Positions 10,787 through 22,235 of a DNA stretch of 64,000 nucleotides are shown here, piece by piece. The stretch is taken from NCBI GenBank assembly GCA_963921825.1, contig OY997591.1:21447515-21511514 (forward strand). The letters run 5' to 3'. Position numbers and translations under genes: made by a program. The DNA comes from Erodium maritimum. Taxonomy: Eukaryota; Streptophyta; Magnoliopsida; Geraniales; Geraniaceae. The notes under the pieces were generated by a model that had not been told where the DNA came from, searched no databases, and worked only from the letters and a program-made list of their open reading frames with translations. Position 1 is the first letter of the stretch, and each line of letters begins with the position of its first letter.

Positions 10787-13700
10787 TTTTTTAGAGATAA
10801 TGTAGTGTTTATTTAAATATCGGTAAGAAGGATATTTTGAAGAGGCTCAGGGATATGACCCCGGACCAATTCCAGATAGGGGAGGAACAAGCCGCCCTGG
10901 CAAGCCATTGAGCTGCTTTGTTCGTTGTCCGTTTTACAAAGACGAGTTGCACGTACTCGAGATTAGCTAAAAGGGAAATACAATATGTGATAATTGTCCC
11001 TAAAGGAGATAGAAGTCCTCCTCATTTCTTGATCATATCCACTATGACCTTATAGTCGCTCCTCACTGTCGCCCTCTGATGTGGGTGTTGCCTAAGCCAA
11101 GTCATCGCATCTCTGATAGCATACGCCTCCACCATCAAGTTCGCTGCCGCGAAGAGCGCGCCATCTGTATTTACTGCCCACGTCCCCTGAGTCGGAGAAT
11201 CCCACACCTCCGCCGCTCTGGGTTGGTCATTTCCTGGTTTTACCTGCTTTTGTCATTTTCGCTTCATAGCTTCGAGCCATCCAGCCTGTAAAGGGAAGGC
11301 TGTTTGGAAGACAGAAGGCGCCTGCTGTGTCTTTTGTTCCCAGACCACCTTATTCCTAACCTTCCACACTTCCCAAAGTATGCAGCCGATTAGACCCCCA
11401 CTCGCCGGAGGATTACTGCTTAACGTCCTTTGTAACCATTCGGAAGTCGAGTGAGCATCATGGGGGGTGTTCAACCCCGACTTAGTCCAACACTCCGTCG
11501 CCAATGGACATCGTACTAGTAGATGAAGCTCTGATTCCTCCGCCCCTGAGCAGACCGGACACACAGCTTCCATCGCCACATGTCTGTACCTGAGATTGAC
11601 TGTGACCTGAAGACATCCTGAGCACGTTCTCCAGAGAAACGTCCGCACTTTAGGCAAGACTTCCAGGTTCCATATTCGTGTCCAGATGTCCGTCTGAGGT
11701 TGGAATACGGCTTGATCCTGTTGACACATCCCATATGCCGCCTTCACCGTATAATGCCCTAGATAGTCCCCCGTCCAATACCAAGAATCCGATACTGCTG
11801 AATTACTCACAGGGACTGCCAAGATGGCCCTTTGATCATCCTCATCGAACATATGTCGTATTTTGTCTACGTCCCACCATCGTTTGTGTGGTAGCATGAT
11901 ATCCGATACCGGTGTTGTAGCCAGATCGGCTCTCAACGATCGGACTCTCGGCTCGACTCCCACCAACCATGGCTGATTGCCGACCATCGTGGATGTCCCT
12001 AGTCCAATCGACCTTCTAGCCCCTCCCCTAACCAACTCTTGAGCCGATAACTAACTTTTCCAGAAAAAACTCTGGTTGGGTTTCCGGACCGCGTCCAAGA
12101 CCGAGGTCTCTGGATACTACCGAGCTTTTAGCACTCTCGCAACCAAAGTTGACTCGTCCAGTAGGAGTCTACAAAGCTACTTTCCCAGTAAAGCTGAATT
12201 AAAGTCATACATGTTCTTGAAACCCAGTCCCCCCTCCTCCTTAAGGCAGGACCTAGTCGTCCATGACTGCCAGATGACTCCTTTCCCGTCTCCCCCGGAC
12301 GATTTCCACCAAAACCGGGTCAGCGCCACATTCAACTTCTCCAATAGACCTTTTGGCAGACGCATCACGCTCATGGTACACGTAGGGATCGCTTGTAGAA
12401 CCGACTTGACTAGTACCTCCTTTCCAGCCCCATTCAGTAGCTTCCCATCCTATCTCTGAATCCGCCTGAGTACTCTTGTCAGAATATATTGTAGTCCCTG
12501 CTTCCTGCTCCGCCCCATCATATTTGGGATTCCCAGATAGGGGGACAGATATATCAGTTCCGGGATCCCCAGAATCCGAACCCCGTCCGCCCGACACGAG
12601 AGAGACGTGTTGGCACTAAAGAAGAGCGAAGACTTTTGTTGGTTCACAATCTGACCTGACGCCTCTTCAAACATACGTAGATACCCCTTGACATGTCCCA
12701 TTTCCAACGGAGTTGCCTTTCAGTATACGTAGCAGTCATCCGCAAAGAACATGTGAGTCAGTGTCGGCGCACGAGGGGTTATGCGAACTCCGTGTAGCTC
12801 CCCCGTCACCTCCGCCCCTTGAAGTAGTCTCGAGAATCCTTCCATACAGAACAAAAACAAGTACGGGGATAGCGGGTCACCTTGTCTAATCCCCCTCTCC
12901 GGTTGGACAAAACCTGCTTGCTGCCCTCCCGCTACAATGTTGTATGTGACAGAATACGTGCAATGACGGACGAGATTAATCCAATCTTCCCCCAGGTCGA
13001 AACCCCGCATCATGTCCCACATGAAACCCCATTCTACTTGGTCATAGGCTTTACTCAAATCCAACTTCAGTGCCACCCACCCCTCCTTCCCATGCTTCTT
13101 ATTTTTCAAATAATGGAGAGTTTCATATGACAATATAATATTATCTTGGATCGAACGTCCAGGAACAAACGTACCTTGTGTTTCCGAGATCAGCTCATGC
13201 AGTAGGCCTTTCAGGCGATTCGCCGCCACCTTCGAGACAATCTTGAATATCACATTACACAGCGCAATGGGTCGCAGATCCTTCAAGGACATCGGACACT
13301 CCACTTTCGGAATCAGGACCAACGTCGTTCTGTTCAGGTCTTTCGGGATCTCCTCCCCCACAAAGACTCTCCTCGCCCATTGAGTGACGTCCGCACCGAC
13401 CGTGCCCCAATACTTCTGGTAGAAGTATGGGTTCAGACCATCCGGACCCGGAGACTTGTTTGGTCCCATAGAGAATGTAGCCTCCCTAACTTCCTCAGAG
13501 GACACCTCACTCATGAGAGCCCGGTTCTGTGCTGCTGTTACTTGCTGCTGAAACTGAGGACAGTTTATTCCCCCCCCCCCCCCCCCCCCCCCCCGAGTCT
13601 TCCTAGACAAGGTTTTATAAAACTCCGGATATGTTCCCCAAGTCCCGTGTCCAGGAAAGGATATTCCCCTCTGCATCCTTCAGCTCCGTCACCTTATTTA

Positions 13701-15325
13701 TATTCTTTCGTTGCGCAGCCGATGCCTGAAAGAACTTGGTATTCTGATCACTCTCCGTGAGCCAATGCTGTTTAACCCTCTGCCTCCAGAATTCCCCCCT
13801 TTTCTCCAACCCAGAGACATAGAGCTTCTGTAGTGCTCGCCTACGCCGAATACTCGTTCTATCAAGTCGCCCGTTCAACCATAAAATGTCTTTTTCATAC
13901 CGGGAAATTTTCCTGGCTAAGGCATTGTAGACCTCCTTCCCCCAGACCTCTAGTGCCTTACCTGTCTCCTTTGTCTTAATTACGATAGCACGGTCTCCAG
14001 GGGAGCCCCACCAAGCCTGTATTAAATGGCCACATTCCGGGTCTTCCGCCCACATGTTCTCAAACCTGAATAGCCTAGACCCCACCGGGTCCACTCTCTG
14101 TTCGAAATCCAATAGGATGGGCAGGTGATCTGATGTGGAAATGCCTAAATTGACCAAATGGGCATCCTGCCACATCTCCTTCATTTCCCGTGACATGAGA
14201 GCCCTGTCAAGCTGGACCGCCATTCGCGTCTCTGGTTCACTACCATTATGCCACGTAAACCCATACCCTTGAAGGGGTACATCGGTGACTTGTGCCTCAC
14301 GCATCGCTCCCCTGAACCCGTGAATGAGGCCGATCGGATACTGGTTTCCCCCTCGCTTCTCTCTTTGCTTGAGGATGCCATTAAAGTCCCCCATAAGAAG
14401 CCACCTCTCCGATATCCCCACCCGTTTGCCCAAGGACCGAATCATCTCCCATGCCTGCCAACGGAGATCCCGATTCGCCTCCCCATAGATCCCCGTGAAG
14501 CGAGAAGACTCCCCACTCACTTCTATAACCTCCACATCAATGTAACGATCTCGACAATCAATTTTCGTGACCGACACTCCCATCGCCCATAAAATAATTC
14601 CCACCTTTATGGCCATCCGCCGGGACCTCACACCCTCCCGTGAAGCCCATTTTCAATCTCAATATATCGACTTCCCCTTTCTTCGCCAAAGTCTCATTTA
14701 GGAAGATCACATGCGGTTTCCTACGGCGAATCGCCCCCTTTAGATACTCCACCGCAGCCAATTTCCCTAGCCCCCTACAATTCCAAGATAGGAAACGCAT
14801 TCTTCTTCCACGCAAAATAAAGCAAAACCCCCTGATCGGGCTCGAGAGACAGACCGGTTACACAACCCCGACTCCCTTCTCCCCCGTGGCAAGACTTCCA
14901 GTCACTGTCGTCACTCGACCTAGCTCCCGGCAACTGGCCGCGGACCTCCGTCGGAGTGCGTATGTCAGGCAAGACGCACCCCGATCGCCGGAAACAGCCG
15001 CTACTCCAAGATCCGACTCGCCCCCCTCTCCGCCAACCACTACCTGAGGCTCAACCTCACGAGTGTGGGGCAACCTGCTCTTTCTCCGACCGGACTGTAA
15101 ATCTGGTCCACCCCAGAATCCCCCGGACTCCGAGACGAGGAAGCAGCAGACACGTCGTCCAAAACTCCACAGGACCGAGTTTAAAAACGGGTCAAACTGA
15201 AGGAACGGAGACGTACCTTCCTCCTCCTCGCGAAGAAAGCCGTCGCCGAGATCACACGCCGGCACGCGCTCGGCTCTCCTCTGTCGCTGGTAGTTCAAAG
15301 AGAACTAGGGCCGACTTTATGCTTT
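10787..15325 (-). mobile_element. L1-type LINE, 5'-truncated, with 16-bp target duplication
   Basis: Non-LTR retrotransposon on the minus strand, about 4.54 kb. The 3' end is at the left, with a short 3' region and a poly(A) tail seen as T9 at 10784-10792. The 5' end is at 15325, next to the second target-duplication copy. Inside are the apurinic-type endonuclease, reverse transcriptase, zinc-binding and RNase H domains of ORF2. About 510 bp upstream of ORF2 (14816-15325) are GC-rich and hold an open frame (15298-14858) with no zinc knuckle or other ORF1 feature I can recognise. Full plant L1 elements are usually longer and carry ORF1, so this copy is probably 5'-truncated. A C25 homopolymer interrupts it at 13570-13594. 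Confidence 0.92.
10809..14815 (-). pseudogene. LINE ORF2: endonuclease, reverse transcriptase, RNase H; broken
   Basis: The N-terminal endonuclease starts at MRGRRMRFLSWNCRGLGKL (14815) and shows FLNETLAKK, LLMGDFNGIL, VQLDRALMSR and STSDHLPILLDF, so the expected N, E, D/N and SDH residues can be seen. The reverse transcriptase has NKSPGPDGLNPYFYQKYW, LRPIALCNVIFKIVSKV, LKLDLSKAYDQVEW, GIRQGDPLSPYLFLFCMEG and the catalytic FADD (MFFADDCYVY). A zf-RVT zinc finger follows (CPVCSGAEESELHLLVRC) and then an RNase H tail (WAVNTDGALF, VEAYAIRDAMTWL, VRSDYKVIVD). I see at least two frameshifts, near 14600 and near 13630, and about five in-frame stops, for example after FADDCYVY, after RRIQR (where relatives have tryptophan) and after NSALLGK. 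The last stop is at 10809-10811. It cannot make a working protein. Confidence 0.93.
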
Positions 15326-15341
15326 ATTTTGGGAGGACTTT
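15326..15341. repeat. LINE target-site duplication, right copy
   Basis: Exact 16-bp partner of 10771-10786, at the 5' end of the minus-strand LINE. Confidence 0.9.
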
Positions 15342-15940
15342 ATGTACAACTATTTTTTTAAAATAATTAATTTTTCAAATAATAAAGAATAAAGCATTGT
15401 CTTTAAAAATGATACTCTTCTTAGAACTACTGTATTTATAATGAAATCAAAAACCAATACACAATTTTTTTCATCAGACAAGTGGACAAGGGATTTACAG
15501 ATTATGGAGTTCAATGGATTGGTCTCATGTTTTGTGACTAATTTATTAAGAATTCTCCATTTTGCATAGTTGGGACTAATTTAACATGTTTCTGAGTTAC
15601 TATATTTTTATTCTATTTTTTTCAAGTTTCTTATTCGATTTTAGTTTACTGTTTTCTATTTTTTTTTGTTATATAAGTTTTAATCTTCTATTTGATCTAT
15701 ATTTATCTATTGATGTTTATAATCCGTTTCATTGATAAATTATGTCAAATAGTTTGGTATTTAAGTATTTTTAATTTTTTGTGTAGGTACCTGAACCTTT
15801 CGAGAAAGGAAGTGAAAATATATGACAATAATTTTGTATCATAAAAGGTCGTGTATTTTGTTGAGATATGATTTGTAAAATTTACTATGTATGGTTTTAA
15901 AAAATATGGTTTGAATGTATTAAAAGTGAGGCACAACGAA
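15342..15940. other. AT-rich stretch, no gene seen
   Basis: AT-rich DNA following the LINE. No coding or terminal-repeat signal was found. Before the LINE inserted, it was continuous with 10770. Confidence 0.5.
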
Positions 15941-16110
15941 AAGCCCAATGGGTCTAGTGGGCTGATTAAAATCGTAACCGACCTTCACCGTAACTGATCA
16001 GTTTTTAGATTGTCTGTGATAGCCCGGTTATGGATTTCTGATAACCGGTCCTCCTGGTTTGGTTACCAAAAAATGGAAATATTGTCGGGGCCCGACCGAT
16101 GCCCACCCCT
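15941..16110. mobile_element. Right end of an AACCGG-type hAT element, left end not found
   Basis: A tract rich in CGTAACCGACC and GATAACCGGTCC words ends in CGGGGCCCGACCGATGCCCACCCCT, i.e. tip TAGGGGTGGGCATCGGTCGG on the other strand. This matches the TAGGGGTG tips of the well-delimited hAT at 21531-25641. The terminal A is now at 16570, because a MITE has inserted inside the tip and duplicated CCACCCCT. I could not identify the opposite end. Confidence 0.6.
16103..16110. repeat. 8-bp TSD (CCACCCCT), left copy of hAT MITE
   Basis: CCACCCCT here and at 16562-16569 flank the MITE exactly. Eight base pairs is the hAT superfamily duplication length. Confidence 0.9.
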
Positions 16111-16561
16111 CATGGTTTTCAAGCGCTAGACGCTAGTTGAGCGGTGAGGACCCCTAGTTGTTAGGCGGGGATTAGTCGGGGCCTAGGCGGATTTAATTTT
16201 TTTAATTATTATTAAATATATATTACACACAAAAAAATTAAACCAAATAATACTCTCATTTTGATTTTACTCCAAATTTTGATAATAATCTAAATTATAA
16301 TGATAAACCACCAAAGAGAGACACGTCCCATATTCTTTTTATCAAGAAATTCAATATCATTACAAACATATCGTGTCTCTCACCCTTTCATCTCTGTTTT
16401 CAAGGTCTAATTTCACAAATCAGAGTCTTAATTTCTGACTAATCAAGCGAGTCTGTGAGTCGGATGGTTTTCAGATTATGGGACCTGGGTGAGACGAGGA
16501 GTCAGGCATTTTTACAGATTTTGGGGCCTAGATGGACTAGGCGGGGACTTTTACAACAATA
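16111..16561. mobile_element. hAT-family MITE, 451 bp, perfect 8-bp TSD
   Basis: Non-autonomous element with left tip CATGGTTTTCAAGCGCTAGA and right tip reading TATTGTTGTAAAAGTCCCCG inward from the other strand. The first 90 bp (GCGCTAGACGCTAG, GACCCCTAG, TTAGGCGGGGATTAGTCGG, CCTAGGCGGATTTAAT) are homologous, in the same orientation, to the left end of the transposase-bearing hAT at 7005. That makes the latter a plausible source family for the mobilising enzyme. No coding sequence is present. It sits inside the terminal inverted repeat of another hAT element. Confidence 0.88.
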
Positions 16562-16569
16562 CCACCCCT
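16562..16569. repeat. 8-bp TSD (CCACCCCT), right copy of hAT MITE
   Basis: Exact partner of 16103-16110. Confidence 0.9.
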
Positions 16570-17379
16570 ACATCTCCGTGCTTGCCTATTTGATGTAGTA
16601 TATACATATTATATTGCTAGACTTTTTCTCTCTACCACACAAACCCTAGCGAACCACAACCCGTCGCCTCTCTCCTTGCCCCCGTCAGCTCCGACCACGG
16701 CTCCGGTCATGGTCGTTATCGGCAGAGGCCTCTCCTACCTCTCCTGCCTCTCTTCCCTTTCTCCATCTTCTTCCTCCACTTCTCGCTTCTCGATCTCGCT
16801 TTGTATCGCGCCAGGCTTCGATCCGTTGCTCTCTCGCCGGTAGTGATCTGTGTTAGCAGCCAAAACTGATGTGCCGAGGCTTGCCGGAGTAGTTCATGTG
16901 CCTTCGATGGTCCCGGCCTCGCTGTTGTGTTTTTGTTGTCCTCCCACCGGCGGTCGAAGGGTCCTACTTGACCGGGCTCGCCATCCTGGGCTCCGATGTG
17001 CCGGAGATCTTGCTCGCCTTCTACTCACTGGACCTGAACTGTTGGGGTCCCTTGTGGTGGCCTCGCTGGATTGTCCGGTGTTCCAGATCTGGTATGAATC
17101 GGGTCTGGCCTTGGTGGATTGGGTTTGTTGGACTTCGGGCTCCTCTTTAGGCTTGCGAGACGGGGGAGGTAGGTACACCGGGTTTGTTGGTGACTTTTAT
17201 CATATAAACCAATTTTTCGTCTTGGTGACTTTTATCCTATAAATCCAACGGGATTTATATATGGTTCCACGCCGTGTGTTTTCTTCGGATTTCCTCAAAC
17301 CCACAGAGGGTACATTTTTTTTATTTAAAGACAAATAAATTTATAATTTCAAATATTCGATGAATCAGTGTTTCCTTTT
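16570..17379. other. Unassigned GC-rich segment
   Basis: A TATA-like AT tract (16596-16615), a CTCTCTACCACACAAACCCTAG leader-like stretch, then GC-rich DNA with open frames on both strands (16850-17242 on plus, 17178-16894 on minus). Neither translation shows a motif I recognise. The promoter-like AT tract followed by a CT-rich leader would fit an LTR or the 5' end of a lost gene. I do not choose between these. Confidence 0.35.
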
Positions 17380-17800
17380 TTGTTGACGTTTATCCCGACA
17401 TCCCCCACTTATGACTTTCTCTCTGGCCCTGTATCCCCAGCCACCCGAGCTAAGTTGTTTTCTGGACCCGATACACTGCCACGACCCACTACAACCACTG
17501 CTCCTCTATTTGGGCCTGATCTGCAGCCCCAACCCTCCACTGAACCTCATCTCCTCTGCCAACCGGGCCTGGCCCAGTCTATTCTCCCAGCCGAGCCACC
17601 CACCAGCCCAACCCATATCCCATCATAGCTGCTTCCCCGGCCCAGTCTGAGCCTATAACCCAACCCTCAGCCGTAGCCAGTGTTCCGGTTCCAACTCCTT
17701 CCATTGCATGGTCACGAGGAGCCGGTCAGGAATCACCAAGCCAAAGGAGCCATTCAACCTCACCTCTGACTGAGAGCGGTCCAGGAAGGAGCTGTGAATG
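17380..17800 (+). mobile_element. Copia fossil fragment (region between integrase and RT)
   Basis: A proline/threonine-rich stretch is followed, near 17706-17770, by MVTRSRSGITKPKEPFNL in the plus strand. This matches the short conserved H-x-MVTRSK-x-GI-x-KP motif that precedes the reverse transcriptase in Copia polyproteins. No further Copia domain follows, so this is a small broken fossil fragment of unknown age. Confidence 0.6.
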
Positions 17801-18620
17801 CCTTGATTGCAATCAAACGGAAGTCTTTGGATCCTTGTGTGGGTGGTTGAATAGGTTTTTGTGGGGATGATGTATACATTTTGTTTTTCAAGTCTCCTGA
17901 GGTGAGGACCCACATGGTAAATGTAGCCATACTTGGGAGAACGATTAATAGATAGTGTACTTGCATGCAACAGGATGTTTGTTTGTTTTTCACATGTTAA
18001 ACTCATCCCATATTTTTTGTTTGTTTTGTACAAACTAGAAACTAGAAAGTGAAGGAATATTAATAATGACATAGGTTCGGACTTCCTTCTTCGATTCCAT
18101 CAGCAATGACATCTCTGGACTTGGTTGTGTAAAAGTAAAACGTGGGGATATGTGTATTTTCAAGGTAATTTTCATGTTTTGTGTTGAACAAGTTGAAAAC
18201 TAAACATCTTAAATGAGTTACTAACTTGGACGGTCAGGCTTCTACCTAGTGGATGGATAGTGATAGTACTAGTAGCGAGAGTAGGAAGAGGCCTTGTAGA
18301 CTTGTAGTTCTAGTCACTACTTACTTACTAGTGGGAGGGTCCCAATCCCAATCCCAAAGTCAATGAAACAAAAAAGTAGACCCTCTCTCACTTTAGCCAT
18401 ACCTTCCTTCCTTCCTCGAAGCACATCCTCCTCTTCAGCGTAGCGTGCGTGTCAATATTATCCATCTCACATGCACGTCATGTGCTGTTTTTATTGCACC
18501 ACGGAGAATTAATTCTTGTTGAGCTGCAATCCGAATTTGACTCCTACTAGAATCACTTGTCCTTCAACTGCAATCATCTTTGCCCCTTTTATCTTTCACT
18601 CTTTTTAATAAGGAAGGTTG
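17801..18620. other. No gene seen
   Basis: Mixed-composition DNA with short repeats (CTTCCTTCCTTCC at about 18405-18417, TACTTACTTACTAG at about 18318-18331). The minus-strand open frame 18072-17653 has no recognisable domain. Nothing else is supported. Confidence 0.45.
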
Positions 18621-18621
18621 A

Positions 18622-19235
18622 TTTTTTTTTTGAGCAAAAGGAGTTAATTTTATTTATTTTCATAAAGGATAAATACATTGAAATGCGTCAAGGAGAACCC
18701 CTGACCACTGAAGAACATATATAGAATGAGCTTTTTAACTAGCTAGTAAATAATTTTGTTTACAATTCTTTTAACAAATTCAAGAGTTACTCTCTCGTTT
18801 TGAAGGAGTATTTGATGGATACCTCGGATGATAGTACCTACCGGTGATGCCAATGGTTCACCCATGCACATTAATGATTGTCGTTCTTTCAGGGGGTATA
18901 CATCTAGACGACCATTTAGGGGAAGATGTATGTTGTTTTAATAACCATGTGTTCGCTTACTGCTATGCTAGTAAGTTAGTCTTGGCTGCCGAGATCACCC
19001 TAGTAACAGCAGGCGTGATTTCTTGCCATATAAGGGCATTCCATGCCTTCCATGTTTCCTAAAGAACATTAAGAATTTCTGCCACCCGTCCTTGTGTTGT
19101 GCCCAGTGTTGGAACATCTTGTCTGACTTTCCTACCAAGCACAATACCATCGACCTATATTTGGACGATCATGATGTTGATCCCTTCCTTCTTAGACATA
19201 GAGGTGGGTCAACTCCTCTGTGACCATAGCCATTC
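18622..19235 (-). mobile_element. Probable 5'-truncated LINE tail
   Basis: In the minus strand a degenerate translation reads WKAWNALIWQEITPAV and then W-x-x-R-C-I-P-P-E-R-T-T-I-I-N-V-H-G. It resembles the region just before, and at the start of, the RNase H domain of plant LINE ORF2 (W-x-ARN-x-x-W followed by PP-x-x-x-IKIN-x-DG). The minus-strand 3' end is a run of about 12 A (plus-strand T run at 18621-18632). Several stops are present and no clean target duplication was found, so the call is tentative. Confidence 0.4.
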
Positions 19236-19238
19236 TTC

Positions 19239-20850
19239 TCAATATATGTCTCGTTGAGCTTTGTAGATCTGGTGAGGCAAGTGTAGATCAATGAACCCTT
19301 TAAGTTGGGCCACATAGACTTCTTCATTTAGATAGTCATTAGGTTTTCTCAAGTTTAGATGGCCAAGTTTTTGGTGACACATCTCAGTTTCATCTCCTTT
19401 TGTCATTAGACATGTTGATGTAGGAGAATATGTATATGTTGTAGTTCCAATGACTCTTGCCTTCACCCTATCTCCAAAAGTCACAATCCATGTGTGCTCT
19501 TTTGAGATGATTTTCATATAGATATCCAACTTGAGTATTGGAATAGCGTTGATGTTGCTGATCCTCTGGATGTCGTGCAGGATGTCATCCGAGAGGTTGA
19601 GTGTAATGGTTCCCAGTTTTGTACATCTCGAGGTATGCTTGAGTTTAATCAACTTTTTATTTGCCAGCAAATATAGATTGAGGAGGATCATTTTGAGACC
19701 TAGAGCCAGTATGTGAGGTAGAAGCTTCATCTATATACCCAAGTCCAATGATGTCTTCAATCAGAGTTAGTATCTCATTGCTCGGTGTCTCCATTATCTT
19801 TGACTTTTCTACCCTTTTGATGAATGAGTGATCATAAGCATGCTTCATTGTTTCATCTGACAACAGCTTTAAGAGAGACCTTCATCAACAGTTTCACGTT
19901 TATCAATAGGAGAAACATTTGTAGTAAATGCAAGATGGTTGCAAACTTTTTCATCATCACTCTGATCATCATCTACATTTGACATGAATGCATTACGTCT
20001 TTCACATTCATGGCATTGAAACACTTTGGCTTTGCTTGTTCGATCAGAACTCCATCCTCTTTTAGACATATCTTCAAAGTTATGTGTCCTTTTTGAAGTG
20101 AGTTGTCAAGAACATTATGAGGGACATCATGAGGGACACATCTTTCGGGCATGTGATTAAACCGCTTCATAACTTTCTTCACAATCATAGCCACTATTTC
20201 CTCCATCTCTTCATTAGAATCTGAGTGTCTGGTCATTGAGATTTTGTGTCCCGTCAAGCACATGTGGTAACTTCATAACCTCCTTATCTTGAATTCTCCA
20301 TTTTGCACATGGAAAATTATTTCCCTTTAGGATCACACTGCGTAGAGTGGGTGACCTGCTCTGATATAGATTGAAATTCTGGTTATGTGTAATAACAAGA
20401 TATCGTCCAAGATGTTATGAAATGTTAACTGACATCTTGCTTTCAAACAGAATGGAGATATAAAAGATAAGAACAAGCACACAGACACAAAGGTTTATTA
20501 CCCAATTCGGTGCATCGTGACTTACGTCTGGGGGAAAACTTTTCCAGTGGAAAGGTTTTCACTATAGTGTAATCAATCACCATACAAGTTTCTCAGATCA
20601 TCCAGATCAAACATATGCTATTATTACAAGTAAAAACCTATCTTAGGGTCTCCCCCTGAATCCAAAAATCACTCTTGATTCCACCCTTCGAGCCCTTCAG
20701 TCTCGGATCAGTCCTTGTCTTCAAAGGTTGGTCGTGAATCTTCAATCACGTTCACAAAGCTCCAATACTCATTCAGTCATGAATGGAGTTTGAACACAAC
20801 AACGGTGATTCTTTGTTCAACACATTTAGCTTCCTAACACACTAGTCCAA
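19239..20850 (-). mobile_element. Broken Copia fossil: LTR, primer site, gag tail, pre-integrase region
   Basis: Fossil Copia element on the minus strand. From right to left it shows an LTR-like block (about 20371-20850), a primer-binding remnant (20358-20366, GCTCTGATA, the complement of TATCAGAGC of initiator-Met type), a gag tail with a zinc-knuckle-like segment (VFQCHECERR) and many acidic residues (about 20340-19860), and a pre-integrase motif (KGDETEMCHQKLGHLNLRK, about 19400). The rest of pol is absent. It is broken, with several breaks. The outer LTR limit is uncertain because no partner LTR is in the window. Confidence 0.75.
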
Positions 20851-21104
20851 CACGCTTGGGATTTCTGAAGGTTAAAGAGAAAAAAGAACGAGACGAGAAA
20901 GAAAAATGAAAGGGAGAAGAAGGAAAAAAAGAAAAGAAGAAACTATATTTGTTATATTGATACTCAGTAATTCTTAAACCCAAAAACCGCGTTTGATTCC
21001 GAATCCCTGCTTTTACCTTAGAGCCGGCGCCGTTACTCATTAAATTTTATACCGTCATCGGCAGGTTTCTATCGATTTTCCGGTCAGGCGAGTGTTTTTT
21101 AATG
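20851..21104. other. Purine-rich unassigned stretch
   Basis: AGAAAGAAAAATGAAAGGGAG-type purine-rich DNA. It may be the outer part of the Copia LTR or flanking unique DNA. No gene is supported. Confidence 0.35.
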
Positions 21105-21495
21105 GGTAAATTACAAATACCTACGCCAAACTTGTAGCGTTTAACCGATACATACCTTAAAGTTTTTTTAACTGATACGTACACATATGTTTAGTTATAT
21201 AACAAATAGACCAATTTGTTAGCTAAAATGACGAAAATGTCCTCAGTAATTTTTTAAAATAAAACTGAAGTGTTTTTAAAATAAAACTAAAGTGATTTAA
21301 TAAGTAAATATATATAATACAAAAAACCTAAATAATTATTGAAGTGTAGTCGATGATATTTTCGTTATTTTAGCTTACGACTTGGGTCTATTTTTTTATA
21401 TAATTAAACACTTGTGTATGTATCAGCTAAAAAAAATTAAGACAAGTATCAGTTAAATAATGGTATAAATTTGAGGTAGGTATTTGTAATTTACC
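21105..21495. mobile_element. MITE with inverted GGTAAATTACAAATACCTAC tips
   Basis: The left tip GGTAAATTACAAATACCTAC (21105) is matched by the right tip, read inward from the other strand, GGTAAATTACAAATACCTAC (ending 21495). Further imperfect pairing follows (GCCAAACTTGTA against CTCAAATTTATA), giving about 35-bp terminal inverted repeats in a 391-bp non-coding element. The flanks are T-rich and give no clean duplication, so the superfamily stays open; Mutator-type MITEs with GGTAAATTAC tips are common in plants. Confidence 0.8.
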
Positions 21496-21522
21496 TTTTT
21501 TTTTTTATCATTCATACCCGCA

Positions 21523-21530
21523 AATCTGAA
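21523..21530. repeat. 8-bp TSD (AATCTGAA), left copy of hAT
   Basis: AATCTGAA here and at 25642-25649 flank the hAT element exactly. Confidence 0.92.
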
Positions 21531-22235
21531 TAGGGGTGTGCATGGGCGGATATCCGGCCCGACCCGCACATACCTGAATCCGCCCGCAACTTTGCGGATC
21601 GGATCTTGATAAGCCTCAACCCGCCCAATCAAGAATATATATTAGACCCAATCCGCCCGTTCGAATTGCGGGCGGATCGGGTCCAAATCCGCATAATCCG
21701 AAGTCGCCCTAATCCATCCAAAACCCCTGGAATATAAAAGCAAAACTCATCTCAAAATCTTATTACATAGAAGATCTAAAATATAAAATTCAGTACACAA
21801 GCTTTGAGGTACAATTTGTAAATCTACACTACTACAATCCTCTTGCATCGCCGTAAGCTTCTCGACAAGCCAATTTCAGATCAGAGAAGAAGCTTTGTGG
21901 TTAAGACTTCAAGGCAAGCAAACCTCCAGGTCGCCGAAGATGGGTATAGAAGAAGAACCTGTCGCAAACACCCGTTCATGGTGTCGGAGACAGATCTGGG
22001 AGACAAACTTGTTTGTGGTGTTGGAGACGAATCTGCTGGAGGACGTCGAGATATGGTTAAGGTGTTTGGGTTTTTAAGTTGAGGTGAGGTATGAATTTGG
22101 TTTGGTGATTTCATCTAGTGAAACATTATATATCCAAGGCTTGGTTGAATCATCGTTGCGTGAGAAGGAAGTGGTGAACAAAGAGACAAAAAGTGAAGCA
22201 CGGTGAGAGAGAGACGTCATAGAAGTGGGTAGTGA

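Noticed and set aside
16850-17242. Open frames on both strands in GC-rich DNA
   Set aside because: No domain, no homology signature, overlapping frames on both strands, and surrounded by element fragments. Reported only as an unassigned segment.
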